64,000 nt of DNA. It comes from a bacterium (GTDB taxonomy: Bacteria > Bacillota > Clostridia > Oscillospirales > Oscillospiraceae). Shown here in pieces: positions 59,652 to 64,000 of this stretch. A model generated the notes under the pieces. The model did no database searches. It was not told the origin of the DNA and worked only from the letters and a program-made list of their open reading frames with translations. The stretch is taken from contig SFVI01000010.1 of assembly GCA_004560305.1 (NCBI GenBank), positions 15,131-79,130 of the forward strand, read 5' to 3'. Positions within the stretch are counted from its first letter, which is position 1; each line of letters opens with the position of its first letter. Made by a program: the position numbers and the translations under genes.

Positions 59652-61199
59652 ATGGCTGTTTACAAATGTATTGTCTGCGGCGCGATCTATGATGAGGAAA
59701 AGGAGGGCAAGCCCATCAGCGCGTTAGACTGCTGCCCGGTGTGCAAGCTGCCGGTGTCCAATCTGGTGCCGGTTCCTCCCTCTGTGGAGGCGGCGCCGCC
59801 CAAGTCCTATTCCGGCCCCCTGAACTATGACCCTGCCACCGCCCGGAACGACCCCTCCTGCCGCTACATGGCGGAGATCCATGAGATGGCAGTCACCGGG
59901 AAATCCATCGGCGGCTCCATGGGCACCCTGATGCCCATGCCCAACTGGGACGATATTCTGCTGCTGGGCGCCCAGCTGAATCCCGCTCCCCTGAATGACG
60001 GCGACCCGGTGGATACTACCACCGTCATCGGCAAGCACGCCCAAAAGCCCATGGTGCTGGAAAACCCGGTGTACATCTCCCATATGTCTTTCGGAGCTTT
60101 GTCCAAGGAAGTGAAGGTGGCCCTGTCCAAGGGCTCCGCCATGGCCAGAACCGCCATGTGCAGCGGCGAGGGCGGCATCCTGCCTGAGGAGCGGCAGGCC
60201 GCCTATAAGTACATCTTTGAGTATATCCCCAACAAATACAGCGCCACCGACGAAAACCTCCGTGCCGCTGACGCCATCGAGATCAAGATCGGCCAGGGCA
60301 CCAAGCCCGGCATGGGCGGCCACCTGCCCGGTGAGAAGGTGACGGCGGAGATCGCCGCCATTCGGGGCAAGAAGCAGGGGGAGGACGTGCAAAGCCCCAG
60401 CAAGTTCCCGGAGCTGAACAGCAAGGAGGATCTGCGGGACATGGTGGACATGCTGCGCCGCCGCTCCGAAGGCCGGCCCATCGGCATCAAGCTGGCCGCC
60501 GGCAATCTGGAGCGGGATCTGGAATACTGCGTCTTCGCCGGTGCGGACTTTGTCACCATTGACGGCCGTGGCGGTGCCACCGGCTCCAGCCCCCTGCTGC
60601 TGCGGGAGGCCACCACTGTCCCCACTATCTACGCCCTCAGCCGGGCCAGGAAATACCTGGATTCCGTCGGCTCCGACATGGCCCTGGTCATCACCGGCGG
60701 CCTGCGGGTGTCGGCAGACTTTGCCAAGGCCCTGGCCATGGGCGCTGACGCCGTGGCCATCGCCAGCTCCGCCCTCATCGCCGCCGCCTGCCAGCAGTAC
60801 CGCATCTGCGGCAGCGGCAACTGCCCCGTGGGCGTCGCTACGCAGAACCCGGAGCTGCGGGAGCGCCTGAAGGTCGATGCTGCCGCCCAGCGGGTGGCCA
60901 ACTTCCTGAATGTGTCCCTGGAGGAGCTGAAGACCTTTGCCCGGGTCACCGGCAACACCTCTGTCCACGGCCTGGCGCTGGACAATCTGGTCACCACCGA
61001 CCGGGATATTGCCGAGTACACCGGCATCCGCCATGTGGGCCAGCCCTGTCCTCCCGCTGCCCCGGCAGCTCCGGCGGCTCCGGCGGCAGACCGGTACGAG
61101 TGTCTGCTCTGCGGCCATGTCTTTGAAGCGGTTCCGGGGGAAACGCCTACCTGCCCCCGCTGCCTTGCCACCGGCGCCATGCTCCAGAAGCTGAGCTGA
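59652..61199 (+). CDS. Glutamate synthase-like flavoprotein with rubredoxin domains at both ends
   Basis: 515 residues. An N-terminal rubredoxin (CIVC ... CPVC, residues 6-31) is followed by the FMN-binding alpha/beta barrel of the glutamate synthase large subunit (IKIGQGTKPGMGGHLPGEKV, TIDGRGGATGSSP, VITGGLRVSADFAKALAMGADAVAI). The [3Fe-4S] ligands are C-x5-C-x4-C in CQQYRICGSGNCPVG. A Pro-Ala linker leads to a second rubredoxin (CLLC ... CPRC). The glutaminase domain and GltD are missing. It follows the Fur/PerR gene by 19 bp and is probably in its operon. The true reaction is unknown. Confidence 0.9.
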   Translation: MAVYKCIVCGAIYDEEKEGKPISALDCCPVCKLPVSNLVPVPPSVEAAPPKSYSGPLNYDPATARNDPSCRYMAEIHEMAVTGKSIGGSMGTLMPMPNWDDILLLGAQLNPAPLNDGDPVDTTTVIGKHAQKPMVLENPVYISHMSFGALSKEVKVALSKGSAMARTAMCSGEGGILPEERQAAYKYIFEYIPNKYSATDENLRAADAIEIKIGQGTKPGMGGHLPGEKVTAEIAAIRGKKQGEDVQSPSKFPELNSKEDLRDMVDMLRRRSEGRPIGIKLAAGNLERDLEYCVFAGADFVTIDGRGGATGSSPLLLREATTVPTIYALSRARKYLDSVGSDMALVITGGLRVSADFAKALAMGADAVAIASSALIAAACQQYRICGSGNCPVGVATQNPELRERLKVDAAAQRVANFLNVSLEELKTFARVTGNTSVHGLALDNLVTTDRDIAEYTGIRHVGQPCPPAAPAAPAAPAADRYECLLCGHVFEAVPGETPTCPRCLATGAMLQKLS

Positions 61200-61227
61200 A
61201 CACCCTGATAAAAGCACAAAGCGCATC

Positions 61228-61259
61228 AAAAAGCCCGGGAGCTGCAAAGGCTCCCGGGC
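61228..61259 (-). terminator. Terminator of the second AGCS gene
   Basis: GCCCGGGAGC and its complement with a 7-nt loop (61233-61259), followed on the minus strand by TTTTTG. Confidence 0.88.
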
Positions 61260-61273
61260 GTAAACGATAATGC

Positions 61274-62683
61274 TTATTTTTTCAAGGCAGCTTCCGGGCT
61301 GGCAAAGTGATCCTTCGTCAGCTTTGCCACCACACCGGACAGGGCGAAGATGGCCACAAAGTTGGGCACTGCCATCAGGCCGTTGAAGGTATCCGCCAGG
61401 TCCCACACCACGTCGATGGGGGACACGCAGCCGATGACGATCACGATGGCAAAGATGATCTGATAGGGACGGATGGACTTGCCGCCGAACAGATACTGGA
61501 TGCAGCGGCTGCCATAGAGGGCCCAGCCCAGCACCGTGGAGAAGGCGAAAAGCATCAGGGCCACTGCCACAAACAGGGCGGAGAACTGCTCGCCGAACAC
61601 GGTGGCGAAGGCAGCGCGGATCAGTTCGGAGCCGGGCTTGACGCCGAAGCTGATCTCAACCCCGCTGCAGATGATGGTCAAAGCGGTGAGAGAGCAGATG
61701 ACGATGGTGTCCATAAACACTTCAAAGATACCGTAGAGCCCCTGGTGCACGGCGGAGGGGGTCTCCGCGGCGGCATGGGCGATACCGGCAGAGCCAAGGC
61801 CTGCCTCATTGGAGAAGGCGCTGCGGCGCAGGCCCCAGACGATGGCCTGCTTCAGGGCGATGCCGGAGGCGGCGCCCATGACAGCCTGGGGAGCGAAAGC
61901 GGCGGAAAAGATCTTGCCAAAAGCGCCGGGGATGTTCTGGGCGTGGCAGATCAGAACGACGAGACAAACCAGAATATACAGCAGGCTCATAAAGGGGATC
62001 AGCTTTTCGGTAACGCTGCCGATGCGCTTGATACCGCCGATCAGGATCATGGCGATCAGCAGAGCCATGGAGATTCCCAGGATCCAGCGGACCACCATAA
62101 TGGCCTGGTCGCTGAGGCTGAAGAACACATTGATCGCGTCGGTGATGGAGCCGGTGATGGAGTTGACCTGGCTCATGTTGCCGATACCGAAGGAGGCCAG
62201 CACCGCGAAAACGGCAAACAGAACAGCCAGCCACTTCCATTTGGGGCCAAGGCCCTTGGTGATGTAGTACATGGGGCCGCCCACCCAGTCGCCGTGTTCA
62301 TCCCGCTGACGGTAGTGGATGGACAAGGTCACCTCCGAGTACTTGACCACCATGCCCATCAGGGCCGCCAGCCACAGCCAGAACACCGCGCCGTAGCCGC
62401 CCAGGGCAATGGCCTGAGAGGTACCCACGATGTTGCCGGTGCCCACCGTGGCCGCCAGGGCCGTGGTCACCGCCTGCAAAGGCGTAACGGCGCCCTTGCC
62501 GGCCTCCATTTTTGTAAACATTTTGCCGGCGGTATTTTTCATGGCGTAGCCGAAGCGGCGGAACTGGATGAAGCCGGTCCGCACTGTCAGCAGCACGCCT
62601 CCGATCATCACGCAGGGCAAAAAGATGTACAGCCAGGCCACCGTGTTCAACGGGCCTGTAAAGAAGTTCAGTATTGCTTGCAT
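61274..62683 (-). CDS. Alanine/glycine:Na+ symporter (AGCS), copy 2
   Basis: 469 residues with about 11 membrane segments. TVGTGNIVGTSQAIALGGYG, AVFWLWLAALMGM and SNEAGLGSAGIAHA are the AGCS signatures. Same architecture as copy 1 and also behind a glycine riboswitch, so a glycine importer is likely. The copies differ at many positions and are not a recent duplication. Confidence 0.93.
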   Translation of the reverse strand: MQAILNFFTGPLNTVAWLYIFLPCVMIGGVLLTVRTGFIQFRRFGYAMKNTAGKMFTKMEAGKGAVTPLQAVTTALAATVGTGNIVGTSQAIALGGYGAVFWLWLAALMGMVVKYSEVTLSIHYRQRDEHGDWVGGPMYYITKGLGPKWKWLAVLFAVFAVLASFGIGNMSQVNSITGSITDAINVFFSLSDQAIMVVRWILGISMALLIAMILIGGIKRIGSVTEKLIPFMSLLYILVCLVVLICHAQNIPGAFGKIFSAAFAPQAVMGAASGIALKQAIVWGLRRSAFSNEAGLGSAGIAHAAAETPSAVHQGLYGIFEVFMDTIVICSLTALTIICSGVEISFGVKPGSELIRAAFATVFGEQFSALFVAVALMLFAFSTVLGWALYGSRCIQYLFGGKSIRPYQIIFAIVIVIGCVSPIDVVWDLADTFNGLMAVPNFVAIFALSGVVAKLTKDHFASPEAALKK

Positions 62684-62761
62684 AGTTTCTCCTCCCTTTT
62701 TTCTGACCGGGCATAGTCCCTATATTCTATGCGGCCATCCCTTTGATACCTGTCCGGAAAA

Positions 62762-62792
62762 CAAAAAAAGAGCTGCCGAACTACAGCAACTC
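62762..62792 (-). terminator. Expression-platform terminator, glycine riboswitch 2
   Basis: GAGTTGCTG-TAGTT-CGGCAGCTC (62770-62792), followed on the minus strand by TTTTTTTG. Confidence 0.87.
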
Positions 62793-62828
62793 CGGGTGAA
62801 CAGGAGCAAGCACCTCGCTCCTCGTTCC

Positions 62829-62905
62829 GCTCTGTCCTTTGGCCTGAGAGATTCGGCTTTCGCCTTGCACCTTCGGCACTCATAAATGAGATTCTCCAGA
62901 GTTCC
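62829..62905 (-). ncRNA. Glycine riboswitch 2
   Basis: The minus strand has ACTCTGGAGAATCTCATTTA, GAGTGCCGAAGGTGCAAGGC, AGCCGAATCTCTCAGGCCAA and AGGACAGAGC, all conserved aptamer parts. As in riboswitch 1, only one full aptamer is visible, with a GAAGCTGTCAGGCTGACTGA segment upstream in the place of the ghost partner. Confidence 0.93.
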
Positions 62906-62956
62906 TCCACTGTCAGTCAGCCTGACAGCTTCACGGGTATCAAATTTGATGTGGAC

Positions 62957-62985
62957 AATATACCACAGCCCAAAGCCCATTGCAA
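62957..62985 (-). promoter_or_regulatory. Promoter of the second AGCS transcript
   Basis: Minus strand TTGCAA (62980-62985), 17-bp spacer, TATATT (62957-62962). Confidence 0.7.
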
Positions 62986-63071
62986 GAGGAAATTATTCAA
63001 TCAGCTATAGTGTTAAATCATCATTGTGGAAAAGAAAAAAATCCGTAAAAAATTACCAAAATTTCCTGCGG

Positions 63072-63100
63072 TTTACAGCCCGCCGCCTTTGGTGTATACT
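63072..63100 (+). promoter_or_regulatory. Promoter of the DUF364-like gene
   Basis: TTTACA (63072-63077), 17-bp spacer, TATACT (63095-63100). Confidence 0.7.
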
Positions 63101-63130
63101 GTGGTTTATCCCACCGAAAGGGAGATTTTC

Positions 63131-63859
63131 ATGTCAACAGACTTTTTTGCCCTATATGACGCCCTGCTTGCCGGGATCGACAGTGCCGCCCCTGTTTTGT
63201 CCACCGCCATGGGGGAGCAATGGTGCCTGGCCGCTGCGGGGACCGGCCTGGGAATTGCTATGCATACCCCCGGCGCCAGCATCCCGCCCCTGTACCCGGC
63301 GGGACTTGCAGGTCTCCCCATTTCCCAGGCTGCCCAGGCGGTGAAGAGCTGGAACCTGGAGGAGGCCAGCTTCGGTCTGGCGGCGGCAAATGCCTTTTAT
63401 AACACGCCTTCCCGCCTTGCCGGCCTGCCGGACTATGGCCATTATGCCGACGGTCTGGATTTTACCGGCATGACCGTGGGCATCGTGGGCCATATGCACG
63501 GCCCCGCCGGCCTGCGGGAGCAGGCCAGGCAGGTCTATGTGCTGGAGCGCAGCCCCCAGCCCGGGGACTACCCGGATTCCGCCTGTGAGCTGCTGCTGCC
63601 CCGCTGCGACCTGGTCATCATCACCGGCAGCAGCCTCATCAACAAAACTCTGCCCCGGCTGCTTTCCCTGTGCCGGAACGCCTACACCATTCTCACCGGC
63701 CCCAGCGTCCCCCTCTGTCCGGCGCTGCTGGACTTCGGGATCGACCGGCTCTCCGGCCTGGTGGTAACGCAGCGGGAGGCCATGGCCGCCCACGTCCGTC
63801 AAAGCATCCCCGGCAATCCCTATTCCCTGGGCCAGGGCTTCCTGCTCCGCCGGGACTGA
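63131..63859 (+). CDS. DUF4213/DUF364 family protein
   Basis: 242 residues. An N-terminal DUF4213-like part (LAAAGTGLGIAMHTPG) is followed by a DUF364 Rossmann-like half (FTGMTVGIVGHMHGPAGL, LPRCDLVIITGSSLINKTLPRLL). Members are tied to metal or metal-cofactor handling. AAAGGGAG lies 6 nt before the ATG at 63131; the longer frame begins upstream of the promoter. No operon partner is in the window. Confidence 0.8.
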   Translation: MSTDFFALYDALLAGIDSAAPVLSTAMGEQWCLAAAGTGLGIAMHTPGASIPPLYPAGLAGLPISQAAQAVKSWNLEEASFGLAAANAFYNTPSRLAGLPDYGHYADGLDFTGMTVGIVGHMHGPAGLREQARQVYVLERSPQPGDYPDSACELLLPRCDLVIITGSSLINKTLPRLLSLCRNAYTILTGPSVPLCPALLDFGIDRLSGLVVTQREAMAAHVRQSIPGNPYSLGQGFLLRRD

Positions 63860-63888
63860 CATTGCCGCTCCGGCAGGTTCTCTCCCTT

Positions 63889-63911
63889 GGCTCCCCTTCC
63901 CAAGGGGAGCT
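63889..63911 (+). repeat. Short copy of the GGCTCCC repeat
   Basis: 23 bp identical to 38790-38812: a GGCTCCCCTT/AAGGGGAGC hairpin. The rest of the element is absent. The stretch from 63912 to the end of the window holds no gene I can support. Confidence 0.7.
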
Positions 63912-64000
63912 GGACAGGTTACAATCTGAAGTGCAACAGGAAATAAAAAAGGGACAATATGCGAACCTTCGTGTAAAATGTAGTTACCACACAAACAAAC

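Overview
The window is high-GC Firmicutes DNA, most like a gut Clostridia/Oscillospiraceae chromosome. The evidence is the class 1B DHODH pair (PyrDB/PyrK), (S/A)PxTGD-type cell-wall sorting signals, FMN, glycine and yybP-ykoY riboswitches, strong AGGAGG ribosome sites, and dispersed GGCTCCC-type repeats. No tRNA, rRNA or CRISPR array was seen. Many long open frames antisense to real genes are GC-driven shadows and were left out.

Layout. 1-8.9 kb: a polytopic membrane protein, then the minus-strand pyrimidine operon pyrC-carB-pyrK-pyrD-pyrF-pyrE with its promoter. 9-13.2 kb: ftsH with a tiny membrane-protein gene, divergent from the potassium uptake pair ktrB-ktrA. 13.2-19.2 kb: a glycogen operon, glgB-glgA-GH13 amylase. 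19.3-32.7 kb: three large surface proteins with signal peptides and (S/A)PxTGD anchors, a membrane pyrophosphatase (hppA) and a CapA-like lipid- or membrane-anchored metallophosphatase. The CapA gene is bracketed by inverted copies of a ~150-170 bp MITE-like repeat.

32.9-47.5 kb: a compact prophage. Leftward it runs small ORF, Cys-rich protein, terS, terL, portal, Prp-like cysteine protease, internal-protein candidate, scaffold, N4-gp56-type major capsid, connector candidates, gp10-like tail hub, collagen-like tail fibre, receptor-binding candidate, endolysin, XhlA-like protein, holin. A repressor/ImmA pair diverges to the right. There is no tape-measure gene (podovirus-like), and no integrase or replication genes. 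The standout signal is that scaffold and capsid both start with an LQFFA peptide at residues 9-13. This is the motif the Prp protease cuts in ribosomal protein L27, and a Prp homologue with the expected His/Cys dyad is encoded in the same operon.

47.5-64 kb: thrC-thrB; a MerR regulator with a membrane segment and zinc ribbon; a CaCA antiporter behind a yybP-ykoY (Mn2+) riboswitch; a cytidylate kinase-like protein; a SpoVB-type flippase; RibU behind an FMN riboswitch; a SLOG/DUF1273 protein; a HAD phosphatase; two AGCS amino-acid:Na+ symporters, each behind a glycine riboswitch; a PRK06851-type ATPase; a Fur/PerR regulator followed by a rubredoxin-capped glutamate synthase-like flavoprotein; and a DUF4213/DUF364 protein. 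Start codons were moved to internal sites where a ribosome site or promoter position required it.
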